From: Paenibacillus phytohabitans
GTDB lineage: Bacteria; Bacillota; Bacilli; Paenibacillales; Paenibacillaceae
NCBI RefSeq assembly: GCF_013141775.1
Contig: NZ_WHOB01000091.1
Coordinates: 20,679-84,678 of the forward strand
Reading direction: 5' to 3'
DNA length: 64,000 bases
This document shows positions 31,913 through 41,553 of the stretch, in pieces. Made by a program: the position numbers and the translations under genes. Under the pieces are notes generated by a model that worked only from the letters and a program-made list of their open reading frames with translations, was not told the DNA's origin and searched no databases. The number at the start of each line of letters is the position of its first letter. Within the stretch, counting starts at the first letter, position 1.

Positions 31913-34900
31913 TTACTCAGCTGGAACCGTTTCTAAAGCGGCTTGCTTGCTTTCTTCATTCGGATCACTAAGCTTAACATTACGGTAACGATTCATACCT
32001 GTACCGGCAGGAATCAGCTTACCGATGATAACATTTTCTTTAAGACCGAGCAACTTATCTACTTTACCCTTAATTGCTGCATCCGTCAAGACACGGGTAG
32101 TTTCCTGGAAAGAGGCCGCAGACAGGAAGGAGTCTGTTTCCAGAGAGGCTTTGGTAATACCAAGCAGTACTGGCTTAGCAACTGCAGGTTCTTTACCAGA
32201 CAGGATAGCTTCCTTGTTGGCTGCTTCATATTCATGAATATCCGCAAAAGCACCCGGCAGGAGAGTGGTATCTCCAGCATCGATAATACGGATTTTGCGC
32301 AGCATCTGCTTAATCATAACTTCAATGTGCTTATCATTGATTTCAACGCCCTGGTTACGGTATACACGCTGTACTTCTTGCAGAATGTAGTTCTGTACCC
32401 CGCGGATCCCTTTGATACGCAGCATTTCTTTAGGGTCAATAGAACCGTCTGTCAATTCATCGCCGGCTTCAATCTCCTGGCCTTCACTGACACGCAGACG
32501 GGAACCGTAAGTGATGGAATACGTCTTGGACTCAGCTTCACCCTGGACTTCAATTTCACGACGGTCCTTGGTTTCACGGATTTCCTTAACTACCCCGTCA
32601 ATTTCACTGATTGTAGCCTGACCTTTAGGGTTACGGGCTTCAAACAACTCCTGGATACGCGGCAGACCTTGCGTGATATCATCTCCGGCAACACCGCCGG
32701 TATGGAACGTACGCATGGTAAGCTGTGTTCCTGGTTCACCGATGGATTGTGCGGCAATAATACCGACAGCTTCCCCGATTTCCACGAATTTACCTGTTGC
32801 CAGGTTACGTCCGTAGCATTTCTTACAGACACCGTGACGGGCACGGCAGCTCAATACAGAGCGGATCTGGAGCTTCGTAATACCGGAATTCACAATTTCT
32901 TCAGCCTTGTCGGAGTCAATCAGATCGTTACGGTGAACGATGATTTCCTTCGTCTCCGGATGACGGACAGTCTCGAAGGAATACCGGCCTTCAATACGGT
33001 CGTAGAGATCCTCGATAACTTCCTTCCCATCTTGAATCCGGCTGACGGTGAAGCCTTTATCGGTACCGCAATCTTCTTCGCGGACGATTACGTCCTGTGC
33101 CACGTCAACGAGACGGCGTGTCAAGTACCCGGAATCCGCTGTACGCAGCGCTGTATCGGCCAGACCTTTACGCGCTCCGTGAGTGGAGATAAAGTACTCG
33201 AGGACAGTCAGACCTTCACGGAAGTTCGCTTTGATTGGCAATTCGAAAATCCGGCCCGAAGGTGTAGCCATCAGACCACGCATACCACCAAGCTGAGTAA
33301 TCTGCGATTTGTTACCACGCGCTTTGGAGTCGACCATGAGCATGATGGAGTTGAAACGGTCCATCGATTTCAGCAGGACGTTCGTAAGTTCATCCTTAGT
33401 CTTCGACCAGATCTCGATAACACGGTCATAACGTTCATCATTCGTAATCAGACCACGGCGGTATTGATTCGCAACTACATCAACCTTGGCTTCGGATTCT
33501 TTAAGAATTGTAGCTTTTTCCTCTGGCACGATAACGTCTGATACGGCAACCGTAACACCGGAACGTGTAGAGTACGTAAAGCCGAGTTGCTTAATTTTAT
33601 CCAGAATCACAGAAGTTTTGGTAGTGTGATAGGTTTCGAAGCAGCGGGCAATAATGAGGCCCAGATATTCTTTACCTACAGCACTTGCTTCCGGAGCAGC
33701 CATGATCAGTTCGCGGATATTCGCGCCTTTTTCATAGATGAAGTACTTTTCCGGTGTACCCTGCAGCAGGTTTGTTTTGGTAGCTTCGTTGATGTATGGG
33801 AAGCTGCTTGGATAGATTTCATTGAAGATAATCTTACCTACCGTTGTAATCAGCAATGCATTCTGCTGCGCTTCTGTAAAGTTGGTTTTACCCAGTGCCT
33901 TAACAGGAATAGCAACACGCGCATGCAGACCAGCGGTTCCGCGTTGGTAAGCTGAAACAGCCTCGTTCACGGTACGCAGAATCATGCCTGTTCCTTTTTC
34001 TTCATTGTTATCCATTGTCAGATAGAACGTACCAAGGACCATATCCTGGGAAGGAGTAACAACCGGCTTACCATCTTTAGGGTTCAGGATGTTACCGGAC
34101 GCCAGCATGAGGATACGGGCTTCAGCTTGAGCTTCAGCGGATAGAGGAACGTGTACCGCCATCTGGTCACCGTCAAAGTCGGCATTGTAAGCCGTACATA
34201 CGAGCGGGTGAAGACGGATCGCGTGACCTTCTACCAGAATCGGTTCAAACGCCTGTATACCCAGTCTGTGCAGCGTAGGGGCACGGTTCAGCAGAACCGG
34301 ATGCTCTCTGATTACTTCTTCAAGTACATCCCAGACCTCAGGACTTACGCGCTCAACCTTACGTTTCGCGCTCTTGATGTTGTGGGCAAGGCCCTTGTTA
34401 ACCAATTCTTTCATTACAAACGGTTTGAAGAGTTCCAGCGCCATCTTCTTCGGAAGACCGCATTGGTACATCTTGAGGTAAGGTCCTACGACGATAACGG
34501 AACGTCCGGAATAGTCAACGCGCTTACCGAGCAAGTTCTGGCGGAAACGTCCTTGTTTACCTTTCAGCATATGGCTGAGCGATTTGAGCGGACGGTTACC
34601 AGGACCTGTTACAGGACGTCCGCGGCGGCCATTGTCGATCAGGGCATCAACAGCTTCCTGGAGCATCCGTTTCTCATTCTGCACGATAATATCAGGAGCG
34701 CCGAGATCCAGCAGTCTCTTCAGACGGTTGTTACGGTTAATTACGCGGCGGTACAGGTCATTAAGGTCAGACGTAGCAAAACGGCCGCCATCGAGCTGAA
34801 CCATAGGGCGAAGCTCCGGAGGAATAACCGGGAGCACATCCATGATCATCCAGTCTGGCTTGTTGCCGGAGTTGCGGAAAGCCTCAATAACTTCCAGACG

Positions 34901-35524
34901 TTTGATCGCCCGGTTACGGCGCTGGCCTTGGGCCGTGCGCAGCTCTTCTTTGAGGAATTCCAGTTCTTTATCGATATCGATATCCTGAAGCAGTTTTTTG
35001 ACGGCTTCAGCACCCATGCCAGCCTGGAACCCGTAGCCGTATTTCTCACGGTAGCTGCGGTATTCTTTTTCAGACAGCAGTTGTTTCTTCTCCAGAGGAG
35101 TTTCACCCGGATCGGTTACAACATAAGATGCAAAGTAGATAATCTCTTCGAGCGATCTTGGAGACATATCCAGTGCCAGACCCATACGGCTCGGAATACC
35201 TTTGAAATACCAGATATGAGATACCGGAGCTGCCAGCTCGATGTGGCCCATACGTTCGCGGCGGACTTTAGCGCGGGTAACTTCCACGCCGCAGCGGTCG
35301 CACACAACGCCCTTATAACGGACGCGTTTGTATTTACCACAGTGACATTCCCAGTCCTTTTGCGGTCCAAAGATGCGTTCGCAAAAAAGACCCTCTTTTT
35401 CCGGTTTCAAAGTACGATAGTTAATGGTTTCCGGTTTTTTTACTTCTCCGCGGGACCAAGAACGAATTTTTTCCGGGGAAGCGAGCCCGATTTTCATAAA
35501 TTCAAAATTGTTAACGTCCAACAA
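31913..35524 (-). CDS. rpoC: RNA polymerase beta' subunit
   Basis: 1203 residues. Starts with TTG 35524 (MLDVNNFEFMKIGLASPEKI), the same unusual start as in B. subtilis, after AAGGAGGGTTGCTCC. N-terminal zinc ribbon CHCGKYKRVRYKGVVCDRCG (about 60-78), the catalytic NADFDGDQMA motif with three aspartates at about 449-453, the second zinc site VLSCRARHGVCKKC, and GEPGTQLTMRTFHTGG of the trigger loop region. The frame is intact throughout. Confidence 0.99.
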   Translation of the reverse strand: MLDVNNFEFMKIGLASPEKIRSWSRGEVKKPETINYRTLKPEKEGLFCERIFGPQKDWECHCGKYKRVRYKGVVCDRCGVEVTRAKVRRERMGHIELAAPVSHIWYFKGIPSRMGLALDMSPRSLEEIIYFASYVVTDPGETPLEKKQLLSEKEYRSYREKYGYGFQAGMGAEAVKKLLQDIDIDKELEFLKEELRTAQGQRRNRAIKRLEVIEAFRNSGNKPDWMIMDVLPVIPPELRPMVQLDGGRFATSDLNDLYRRVINRNNRLKRLLDLGAPDIIVQNEKRMLQEAVDALIDNGRRGRPVTGPGNRPLKSLSHMLKGKQGRFRQNLLGKRVDYSGRSVIVVGPYLKMYQCGLPKKMALELFKPFVMKELVNKGLAHNIKSAKRKVERVSPEVWDVLEEVIREHPVLLNRAPTLHRLGIQAFEPILVEGHAIRLHPLVCTAYNADFDGDQMAVHVPLSAEAQAEARILMLASGNILNPKDGKPVVTPSQDMVLGTFYLTMDNNEEKGTGMILRTVNEAVSAYQRGTAGLHARVAIPVKALGKTNFTEAQQNALLITTVGKIIFNEIYPSSFPYINEATKTNLLQGTPEKYFIYEKGANIRELIMAAPEASAVGKEYLGLIIARCFETYHTTKTSVILDKIKQLGFTYSTRSGVTVAVSDVIVPEEKATILKESEAKVDVVANQYRRGLITNDERYDRVIEIWSKTKDELTNVLLKSMDRFNSIMLMVDSKARGNKSQITQLGGMRGLMATPSGRIFELPIKANFREGLTVLEYFISTHGARKGLADTALRTADSGYLTRRLVDVAQDVIVREEDCGTDKGFTVSRIQDGKEVIEDLYDRIEGRYSFETVRHPETKEIIVHRNDLIDSDKAEEIVNSGITKLQIRSVLSCRARHGVCKKCYGRNLATGKFVEIGEAVGIIAAQSIGEPGTQLTMRTFHTGGVAGDDITQGLPRIQELFEARNPKGQATISEIDGVVKEIRETKDRREIEVQGEAESKTYSITYGSRLRVSEGQEIEAGDELTDGSIDPKEMLRIKGIRGVQNYILQEVQRVYRNQGVEINDKHIEVMIKQMLRKIRIIDAGDTTLLPGAFADIHEYEAANKEAILSGKEPAVAKPVLLGITKASLETDSFLSAASFQETTRVLTDAAIKGKVDKLLGLKENVIIGKLIPAGTGMNRYRNVKLSDPNEESKQAALETVPAE

Positions 35525-35636
35525 GGAGCAACCCTCCTTAACCTATATCCTGATTTAGTACCACAGCCCTCTCTTGACGGTAAGTCAACAGAGGGCGCGG
35601 TCCTTTGTGTAATGAAATTAGTGTCTTGCTGGTGAA

Positions 35637-38600
35637 CTACTCTATGCCGACTTCTGCGCCTTCTAAATTGAGGCTCAGCTTGTCGCCTGACGTCTCGTCC
35701 TCATCGTCCAGTTCTTTCATCTCGATCTCCTGCTCGTCACCGCTAAGGATTTTGACATCCATACCCAGCGACTGCAGCTCCTTGATCAATACCTTGAACG
35801 ATTCCGGAACACCCGGTTCTGGAACATTTTCACCTTTGACGATGGATTCGTACGTTTTCACACGGCCGACCACGTCATCGGATTTCACGGTCAAAATTTC
35901 TTGCAGTGTATACGCCGCGCCGTAAGCTTCAAGCGCCCACACTTCCATTTCCCCGAAACGCTGTCCGCCGAACTGAGCTTTACCGCCCAGTGGCTGCTGT
36001 GTAACGAGTGAGTAAGGACCTGTAGAACGGGCATGAATCTTATCGTCAACCATGTGCGCAAGCTTGATCATGTGCATAACGCCGACAGTAACTTCACGCT
36101 CGAAGCGCTCGCCTGTACGTCCGTCATAAAGCACAGTTTTACCGTTACGCTGCATACCGGCTTCTTCCATCGTATCAAACACGTCATACTCACGTGCTCC
36201 GTCGAATACAGGAGTAGCTACGTGGATACCCAGACGCAGTGCCGCCATACCGATATGGACTTCCAGCACCTGTCCGATGTTCATACGTGAAGGTACGCCC
36301 AGCGGGTTCAGGACAACCTGTACCGGTGTACCGTCCGGAAGGAACGGCATATCTTCTTCTGGCAGAATACGGGCAACGACACCCTTGTTACCGTGACGTC
36401 CGGCCATCTTGTCACCTTCAGAAATCTTACGTTTCTGAGCGATGTAGACACGAACCAGCTGATTCACACCAGGAGGCAGCTCATCGCCGTTCTCACGGGT
36501 GAACACCTTAACGTCAACGATAATACCATCACTACCATGCGGAACGCGCAAGGAGGTATCGCGGACTTCACGGGCCTTCTCACCGAAGATAGCGTGCAAC
36601 AGGCGTTCTTCAGCAGTCAGTTCAGTTACACCCTTCGGAGTAACTTTACCCACGAGAATATCGCCAGCGTTGATTTCCGCACCGATACGGATAATTCCGC
36701 GCTCATCCAAATTGCGGAGCGCCTCTTCACCAACGTTTGGAATATCACGCGTGATCTCTTCAGGTCCCAGCTTGGTGTCACGGGCTTCGGATTCGTATTC
36801 CTCGATATGAATCGAAGTGTATACATCTTCCTTAACCAGCTTCTCACTCAGCAGGATCGCATCCTCGTAGTTGTAACCTTCCCAAGTCATGAACGCAACG
36901 ACTACGTTACGGCCAAGAGCAAGTTCGCCCATTTCTGTGGAAGGTCCGTCTGCAAGAATGTCACCTTTCTTAACAATATCACCACGTTTAGCCAGCGGAC
37001 GCTGATTAATGCAAGTACCTTGGTTCGAACGCATAAATTTGTGTAATTTATATTTAACGATATCGCCTTTAACTTCCTTGCCTTCAACCGCCTCTACACG
37101 GCGCAGCCAAATTTCATTGGCAGAGGAGCGTTCGATAATACCGTCATATTTGGAGACAATACATACGCCCGAATCCTTAGCGGATTTATGTTCCATCCCT
37201 GTGCCGACAAGCGGAGCTTTCGGAATCAGAAGCGGAACGGCCTGCCGCTGCATGTTCGATCCCATCAGTGCGCGGTTGGAGTCATCATTCTCAAGGAACG
37301 GAATGAGCGCCGTAGCGACCGACACAACCTGCTTAGGTGAAACGTCCATGTAGTCAACACGGTTACTAGGCATTGTAGTAATGTTATCTGAATCTTTGTT
37401 GTAACGGACGATAACCATGTCTTCCTTAAATGTACCATGCTCATCAATCTGTACATTCGCCTGGGCAACTACATAGTTATCTTCTTCATCGGCAGTCAGG
37501 TAATCGATTTGTTCTGTAACCTTGCCAGTCTTTGGATCCACCCAACGATACGGAGCTTCAATAAAGCCGTATTCATTAATGCGTGCAAAGGTAGACAAGG
37601 AGTTGATCAAACCGATATTCGGACCTTCCGGTGTTTCGATAGGACACATACGGCCGTAGTGACTGTGATGTACGTCGCGGACTTCAAAGCCTGCGCGTTC
37701 ACGTGTCAGACCGCCGGGTCCGAGTGCCGACAAACGGCGTTTGTGTGTAAGTTCAGCAAGCGGGTTCGTCTGATCCATAAACTGGGACAGCTGCGAACTA
37801 CCGAAGAACTCTTTGATGGACGCGATAACCGGACGGATGTTGATCAGTGCCTGCGGTGTAATCGCATTGGCGTCCTGAATCGACATTCTCTCCCGCACCA
37901 CGCGCTCCATACGGGACAGACCGATACGGAACTGATTCTGCAGCAATTCACCTACAGAACGCAGACGGCGGTTACCCAAGTGGTCGATATCATCTGTATT
38001 GCCGATACCGTGCAGCAAATTAATAAAGTAGCTGATTGAGGATATAATATCAGCCTGGGTAATATGCTTGACCGACTTGTCAATGTTGCCATTGGCGATC
38101 AGCTTGATAATCCGGCCTTCTTCAATTGGCGAGAATACGTCAATGGTCTGCAGCGGAATATCTTCACTGTCCATAACCCCGCCAGTAACACGGTAGTTCT
38201 TGCCAGCTACATTCTTCTCGAAATAAGGAATCAGCTCATCAAGCAAGCGGCGGTCAACCATCTGGCCGGATTCAGCCAGGATTTCTCCTGTAGATTCATC
38301 AACCAAAGGCTGTGCCAGACGCTGATTGAACAGACGATTCTTGATATGCAGCTTCTTATTGATTTTGTAACGGCCTACATTGGCCAAATCATAACGTTTC
38401 GGATCAAAGAAACGTGCGACCAATAGGCTCTTGGCATTGTCAAGTGTCGGTGGTTCGCCCGGACGCAGACGCTCGTAAATTTCAATAAGCGCCTTCTCCG
38501 TGGAGTCCGTGTTGTCTTTATCCAGCGTATTGCGAATATATTCATCATTGCCAAGCAGTTCCAGAATTTCAGCATCACTGCCGAAGCCTAGAGCACGCAG

Positions 38601-39182
38601 AAGCACGGTTACCGGGATCTTACGGGTCCGGTCGATACGGACATACATGATGTCCTTAGCGTCGGTCTCCAGCTCCAGCCAAGCTCCGCGATTCGGAATT
38701 ACTGTGGCGGTGTAGGTTTTTTTGCCGTTCTTATCCACTTTTGTGCTGAAATAGACGCTTGGAGAGCGAACCAACTGGCTGACAATAACCCGTTCCGCAC
38801 CATTGATAATAAAAGTGCCGGTTTCCGTCATCAGCGGGAAATCTCCCATGAACACTTCCTGCTCTTTGACCTCACCGGTCTCCTTATTGATGAGACGCAC
38901 CTTCACACGCAGAGGAGCCGCATATGTCACGTCCCGCTCTTTAGCGTCGTCAACCGTATACTTCGGTTCACCCAGGCTGTAATCAATGAACTCTAGTACC
39001 AAATTCCCTGTGAAATCCTGGATCGGCGAGATGTCCTGGAACATTTCCCGCAATCCTTCCTCCAAAAACCAGTCATAAGATTTTTGTTGGATCTCGATCA
39101 GGTTCGGGACCTCGAGTACCTCGTTAATTCTCGCATAGCTCCGCCGAGTGCGTCGACCATACTGAACAAGATGTCCTGCCAA
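35637..39182 (-). CDS. rpoB: RNA polymerase beta subunit
   Basis: 1181 residues, starting TTG 39182 (MAGHLVQYGRRTRRSYARIN) after GAGGGGTGAG. The rifampicin-binding region reads SQLSQFMDQTNPLAELTHKR followed by RLSALGPGGLTRERA, that is, the sensitive-type residues. C-terminal GGKAQFGGQRFGEMEVWALE contacts beta'. Transcribed from read-through of rplJL and from a promoter at 39566-39594, with a 380-base leader. Confidence 0.99.
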   Translation of the reverse strand: MAGHLVQYGRRTRRSYARINEVLEVPNLIEIQQKSYDWFLEEGLREMFQDISPIQDFTGNLVLEFIDYSLGEPKYTVDDAKERDVTYAAPLRVKVRLINKETGEVKEQEVFMGDFPLMTETGTFIINGAERVIVSQLVRSPSVYFSTKVDKNGKKTYTATVIPNRGAWLELETDAKDIMYVRIDRTRKIPVTVLLRALGFGSDAEILELLGNDEYIRNTLDKDNTDSTEKALIEIYERLRPGEPPTLDNAKSLLVARFFDPKRYDLANVGRYKINKKLHIKNRLFNQRLAQPLVDESTGEILAESGQMVDRRLLDELIPYFEKNVAGKNYRVTGGVMDSEDIPLQTIDVFSPIEEGRIIKLIANGNIDKSVKHITQADIISSISYFINLLHGIGNTDDIDHLGNRRLRSVGELLQNQFRIGLSRMERVVRERMSIQDANAITPQALINIRPVIASIKEFFGSSQLSQFMDQTNPLAELTHKRRLSALGPGGLTRERAGFEVRDVHHSHYGRMCPIETPEGPNIGLINSLSTFARINEYGFIEAPYRWVDPKTGKVTEQIDYLTADEEDNYVVAQANVQIDEHGTFKEDMVIVRYNKDSDNITTMPSNRVDYMDVSPKQVVSVATALIPFLENDDSNRALMGSNMQRQAVPLLIPKAPLVGTGMEHKSAKDSGVCIVSKYDGIIERSSANEIWLRRVEAVEGKEVKGDIVKYKLHKFMRSNQGTCINQRPLAKRGDIVKKGDILADGPSTEMGELALGRNVVVAFMTWEGYNYEDAILLSEKLVKEDVYTSIHIEEYESEARDTKLGPEEITRDIPNVGEEALRNLDERGIIRIGAEINAGDILVGKVTPKGVTELTAEERLLHAIFGEKAREVRDTSLRVPHGSDGIIVDVKVFTRENGDELPPGVNQLVRVYIAQKRKISEGDKMAGRHGNKGVVARILPEEDMPFLPDGTPVQVVLNPLGVPSRMNIGQVLEVHIGMAALRLGIHVATPVFDGAREYDVFDTMEEAGMQRNGKTVLYDGRTGERFEREVTVGVMHMIKLAHMVDDKIHARSTGPYSLVTQQPLGGKAQFGGQRFGEMEVWALEAYGAAYTLQEILTVKSDDVVGRVKTYESIVKGENVPEPGVPESFKVLIKELQSLGMDVKILSGDEQEIEMKELDDEDETSGDKLSLNLEGAEVGIE

Positions 39183-39416
39183 CTTTACTCACCCCTCATG
39201 TCTACTCACTTAAAAATTGATTGCGAACCCTTGTTTGGACCCGTATAATGGAACCATAACACAAGGATTCAGCCATAAATACAGAAAAGCCCCTTATCGA
39301 AATCTTTCGAAAAAAGAGCGCATCTATCCACGGCCAAAATACTCCTTATCCAGTAGATTTGCCCAAAACGTGCGTATTATACGTCACCAAGCAACAGTTT
39401 ATGCGCTATTATCTAT

Positions 39417-39441
39417 TGTCCCGGCGACCTTCGCCGTGACA
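39417..39441 (-). other. GC-rich hairpin in the rpoB leader
   Basis: Minus strand TGTC-A-CGGCGA-AGG-TCGCCG-G-GACA, a 10-bp stem with one A/G mismatch and a 3-base loop, in an AT-rich leader. No T-run follows, so it is not a standard terminator. It lies between the rpoB promoter and gene. The rest of 39183-39611 holds a 12-bp palindrome TGCCGTACGGCA (39472-39483), the promoter, and no gene. Confidence 0.5.
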
Positions 39442-39565
39442 GGAACATAGAGAACGGAATTCGCAAAAACCTGCCGTACGGCATGCGCTTACCGGGCGAC
39501 AATATATCACTTGACATTTCAGCAAACTAAAGACATGGAGCCTAGCTTAATACTGACATTTTATA

Positions 39566-39594
39566 ATAATAACACTATCAACATTGCATGTCAA
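39566..39594 (-). promoter_or_regulatory. Promoter of rpoB-rpoC
   Basis: Minus strand TTGACA (39589-39594), 17-base spacer, TATTAT (39566-39571). It lies immediately after rsmC and would give a leader of about 375 bases. Confidence 0.82.
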
Positions 39595-39611
39595 TAAGTA
39601 TTAATATTTTT

Positions 39612-40208
39612 TTACTTCTTCGCTCTGATAATGCGATAACCCTTGTCTTTCCCCACTTCTTCCACATCCGAGAACAGGCTTTCCAGCTTGGCGGCGGCCG
39701 ATGGTGCGCCCTGCTTCTTCTGGATGACTATCCACAGACTTCCACCCTCATTCAAATGCGCATGTGCCTGCTCAAAAATCTCATGAACTACAGCCTTGCC
39801 TGCACGAATTGGCGGGTTGGTAAGAATCACATCGAATGTACGCCCCTTCACCGCAGACAGTACATCACTTTCCATAACCGTAACATTGCGGATTCCGTTA
39901 TGCTGCGCATTCTCGCGGGCAAGCTCTACCGCACGGCTGTTGATATCAATCATCGTCACATGTCCCTTGGGAGTGAGGAGTGCTGCACTAATCCCCATAG
40001 GGCCGTAACCACAGCCAACATCCAGCACCTCTGCCCCATCCGGAATTTCCATTGCTTCGATCAGAACTCGGCTGCCATGATCAATATCCCCTTTGGAAAA
40101 AACACCGGCGTCGCTTGTAAAGCGGAGGCTTTTGCCTCTCAGTACCGTATCGATGCTGCGTCTGTCATGACGTGCTTCCGGCTGCTGCGAGTAATAATGC
40201 TGCGACAT
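39612..40208 (-). CDS. RsmC-like class I methyltransferase (YbxB)
   Basis: 198 residues from ATG 40208 (MSQHYYSQQPEARHDRRSID), after GAAAGGGAGG. The SAM-binding motif DVGCGYGPMGISAAL lies at about 69-83, MIDINSRAVELARENA next, and the catalytic-type NPPIRAGK at about 132-139, as in 16S rRNA G1207 methyltransferase RsmC. The usual Bacillus gene (ybxB) sits in the same place between rplL and rpoB. The exact rRNA target in Firmicutes is not certain. Confidence 0.88.
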   Translation of the reverse strand: MSQHYYSQQPEARHDRRSIDTVLRGKSLRFTSDAGVFSKGDIDHGSRVLIEAMEIPDGAEVLDVGCGYGPMGISAALLTPKGHVTMIDINSRAVELARENAQHNGIRNVTVMESDVLSAVKGRTFDVILTNPPIRAGKAVVHEIFEQAHAHLNEGGSLWIVIQKKQGAPSAAAKLESLFSDVEEVGKDKGYRIIRAKK

Positions 40209-40257
40209 ACAATCCTCCCTTTCACTTGGCTCTAATATACAAAGCATATCTTATAGA

Positions 40258-40289
40258 GCAACCCCCTTGAACAAGTTCAAGGGGGTTGC
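40258..40289 (-). terminator. Hairpin between rplL and rsmC (attenuator)
   Basis: GCAACCCCCTTGAAC-AA-GTTCAAGGGGGTTGC, a perfect 15-bp stem. T-run is absent on the minus strand (CTCTATAAG), so termination is probably partial. It would lower rsmC-rpoBC transcription relative to L7/L12, which is needed in excess. Confidence 0.6.
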
Positions 40290-40341
40290 AAGAACCGGAC
40301 AGAATCACTTCATATCCGGGGCAGTACCTACTTAAATCAAA

Positions 40342-40701
40342 TTATTTTACTTCTACAGAAGCGCCTGCTTCTTCCAATTTTGCTTTAGTAGCTTCTGCTT
40401 CTTCTTTGCTTACTTTTTCTTTGATTGCTTTTGGAGCGTTGTCTACAACGTCTTTAGCTTCTTTCAAGCCAAGACCTGTGATTTCGCGAACGATTTTGAT
40501 AACGTTGATTTTGGAAGCGCCAGCGCCTGTCAAAATTACGTCGAATTCGGATTGTTCTTCTTCAACAGCTGCTACTGCGCCGCCAGCTGCTACTGGAGCT
40601 GCTGCAGTTACGCCGAATTCTTCTTCGATTGCTTTAACCAGGTCGTTCAGTTCCAATACGCTCATGCCTTTAATTTCTTCCAAGATTGTTTCTTTGCTCA
40701 T
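40342..40701 (-). CDS. rplL: 50S ribosomal protein L7/L12
   Basis: 119 residues. N-terminal dimer domain MSKETILEEIKGMSVLELND, an Ala/Gly-rich hinge (VTAAAPVAAGGAVAA, about 31-45), and the C-terminal factor-binding domain with KINVIKIVREITGLGLKEAK. Present in four or six copies per ribosome and binds translation GTPases. Strong GGAGGTTCAATC site. Confidence 0.99.
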   Translation of the reverse strand: MSKETILEEIKGMSVLELNDLVKAIEEEFGVTAAAPVAAGGAVAAVEEEQSEFDVILTGAGASKINVIKIVREITGLGLKEAKDVVDNAPKAIKEKVSKEEAEATKAKLEEAGASVEVK

Positions 40702-40764
40702 GATTGAACCTCCATTATATTTGAATTGGTTTGTGGTATTGATTATGAAGCTAGAAGCAAAGGC

Positions 40765-41268
40765 TTACGCGCTTTGTTCTTCTTTTTCAGCAACAGCTTT
40801 AACTGCAAGCGCGAAGTTGCGGATTGGAGCTTGAAGCACGCTAAGCAGCATGGACAGCAAACCATCGCGGGATGGAAGCTCAGCCAGTGCTTTCAGTTGG
40901 TCAGCGTCGATAACGCGACCTTCTACAACGCCGCCTTTAAGTTTCAGAGCGTCGTTCTTCTTAGCGAAGTCGTTCAAAATTTTGGCTGCTACTACCGCAT
41001 CAGTTTCACTGAAAGCGATCGCTGTAGGACCAGTCAGGACAGCGTCCAGATCAGTCAACTCAGCCGCTGCAGTTGCACGGCGAAGCAATGTGTTCTTCAG
41101 GACTTGAAAATCAACGCCAGCTTCACGAAGCTGCTTACGCAGTTCAGTCACTTGCGAAACGTTCAATCCGCGGTAGTCCGCAACAACAGTAGAGATACTG
41201 TTCTGCAGTTTGCCAGTTACAACATCAACCGCATCCTGTTTAGCTTGGATTACTTTTGCATTTGCCAA
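40765..41268 (-). CDS. rplJ: 50S ribosomal protein L10
   Basis: 167 residues. MANAKVIQAKQDAVDVVTGK, VVADYRGLNVSQVTELRKQL and the C-terminal helix that binds L7/L12 dimers. L10 with L12 represses its own operon by binding the L10 leader, which is clearly visible upstream. Confidence 0.98.
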   Translation of the reverse strand: MANAKVIQAKQDAVDVVTGKLQNSISTVVADYRGLNVSQVTELRKQLREAGVDFQVLKNTLLRRATAAAELTDLDAVLTGPTAIAFSETDAVVAAKILNDFAKKNDALKLKGGVVEGRVIDADQLKALAELPSRDGLLSMLLSVLQAPIRNFALAVKAVAEKEEQSA

Positions 41269-41299
41269 TTGTATACACCTCCTGAAAATTTATGTGACG

Positions 41300-41512
41300 G
41301 CGATTCTTCCGGAGAATCCGCGCCGTTCCTACGCAGGCATTAGAAAAGCCTCCGCAGATTCACGAAGGCTTGATAAAACGGAAAGCAATCAGGCGAACCT
41401 GTTACTTTTTGTTTCTATCACAACACCTCGGTAGGAAATTAAGCCCTACGGCACCTACTGTCTACGGTAAGCATATTCGAATTCAAGATTGATCACCTTA
41501 ATGTTCACAACT
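41300..41512 (-). promoter_or_regulatory. L10 leader and attenuator of rplJ-rplL
   Basis: The minus strand carries CCGTAGACAGTAGGTGCC and, after a short loop, TCCTACCGAGGTGTTGTGAT, the highly conserved core of the Firmicute L10 leader (plus-strand 41415-41470). It continues with the stem AAGCCTTCGTG...GCGGAGGCTTTTC (41348-41377), a Rho-independent attenuator. The region 41269-41553 is thus leader plus promoter; no gene is present. Confidence 0.9.
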
Positions 41513-41517
41513 GTTAT

Positions 41518-41546
41518 AGATTATCAAAGATGACTCAAAGAGTCAA
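41518..41546 (-). promoter_or_regulatory. Promoter of rplJ-rplL
   Basis: Minus strand TTGACT (41541-41546), 17-base spacer, TAATCT (41518-41523), just after rplA. Confidence 0.8.
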
Positions 41547-41553
41547 CCCTTAA

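Noticed and set aside
31943..33541. Plus-strand ORF of 532 codons
   Set aside because: Entirely antisense to rpoC, no ribosome binding site and cysteine-rich shadow composition; rpoC is certain.
34151..35635. Plus-strand ORF of 494 codons
   Set aside because: Antisense shadow of rpoC in a region of biased codon use.
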